A stretch of DNA of 64,000 bases from Asterias rubens (lineage: Eukaryota > Echinodermata > Asteroidea > Forcipulatida > Asteriidae), in NCBI RefSeq assembly GCF_902459465.1, contig NC_047067.1, forward strand, positions 15,684,151-15,748,150, read 5' to 3'. Under the pieces are notes generated by a model, which was given only the letters and a program-made list of their open reading frames with translations, was not told the origin of the DNA and made no database searches. This document shows positions 63,388 through 64,000 of this stretch, one piece after another. A program made the position numbers and the translations under genes. How positions within the stretch are numbered: the stretch's first letter is position 1; each line of letters opens with the position of its first letter.

Positions 63388-64000
63388 GCGTGACATCCTC
63401 CTGTAACCTATATTCACGCACTGAAGATTTGAGAATGAGATAGAAAGTTAGTTTAATTAACAGAACCAAGAACAACTTTGAGCTTTATTTTTATTTGTCC
63501 GATGTCATAGCCCACCTGAGAGGAGAATTTCAAGCCCGTAGAACGCCATCGAAGCACAACAGAGGTCGTCGTATGCAAACGACCCCAAATTGTCGGCGTA
63601 CGTTTTGCGTTACATAAATTCACGCATTTGTTTTCAAACGTCAATACGGGGACCCATTCTTTGTCGCCTTTTCTTCTAAACACTCGAGTCCGTGCGGCAG
63701 GGAAACTAGAAGGCCAATACTGCCAGTTATAACTATTTACCCCATCAATTGTTGGGTTTCTACCAGGCTAATTAGCTGAACCCCCATCTTACACCCGGCC
63801 GAACCTGTGGTGAAGCCATCAATTTACAAAACTAATTAGACAACACTAAAAAATGCTGTTTTTTCATAGTTAATTGTATTATAACAAATTATGAATAATA
63901 AATGAACGTATTTTTTATCAATAAGGCTTCTGATGTTTTTGGGGTGTTTTTTTTAACCCACGTGCAATTTACAATAAAATCGTAATTTCTGGAAATTTGC
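63388..64000. other. Window end, unassigned
   Basis: No exon I can support. On the minus strand a possible 5' UTR exon of TMEM138 could end at 63516 (TCTCAG/gtgggc), but nothing else supports it. Confidence 0.25.

Noticed and set aside
63453..63683. Minus-strand ORF as first exon of TMEM138
   Set aside because: A donor-like TCTCAG/gtgggc exists at 63516, but the coding start at 60303 matches the family well; at most it could be a 5' UTR exon, with no evidence.

Overview
This window is animal (metazoan) nuclear DNA. The genes have many short exons with GT-AG introns, intergenic AT content is high, and mobile and tandem repeats fill most of the space. The gene set (kielin/chordin-like protein, histamine N-methyltransferase, sorcin-type penta-EF-hand protein, TMEM138) together with tRNA-derived SINEs and many MITEs suggests an invertebrate deuterostome. 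An echinoderm, perhaps a sea star, is my best guess; that is an inference without any database search.

Layout: (1) 1-18406, + strand: the 3' part of a kielin/chordin-like BMP-regulator gene (KCP), whose 5' end lies before the window. Seventeen exons encode one half and five complete VWC modules, a VWD domain, a C8-like region and a TIL domain, ending in a stop codon. (2) 18407-23600: downstream sequence with foldback repeats and an internally deleted Tc1-like transposon. (3) 23624-24890, +: a two-exon secreted C-type lectin. (4) 24891-28999: repeat-rich spacer. (5) 29000-51924, +: a three-exon histamine N-methyltransferase-like gene. Its first intron is about 20 kb and contains a complete, same-strand penta-EF-hand gene of the sorcin/grancalcin type (36248-44007). 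(6) 55152-60303, - strand: a complete four-exon TMEM138 gene, convergent with HNMT. (7) 60300-64000: MITEs, a palindrome-rich inverted-repeat element and unassigned sequence.

The genes do not form a pathway: the lectin and KCP are predicted extracellular, HNMT is cytosolic, and TMEM138 is a cilium-associated membrane protein. The most unusual gene is the nested penta-EF-hand protein. Its usual cytosolic Gly/Pro-rich amino end appears to be replaced by an exon encoding a signal-peptide-like hydrophobic segment, so it may be a secreted or lumenal relative of sorcin.

The repeats are informative. A TTAA-flanked MITE family has about ten copies or fragments, at least two of them inside tRNA-derived SINEs. 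A 28-bp minisatellite in a KCP intron repeats a splice-acceptor-like sequence about 47 times. A 125-bp tandem repeat carries triple nuclear-receptor half-sites. A 107-bp-arm near-perfect palindrome and several other foldback families are also present.
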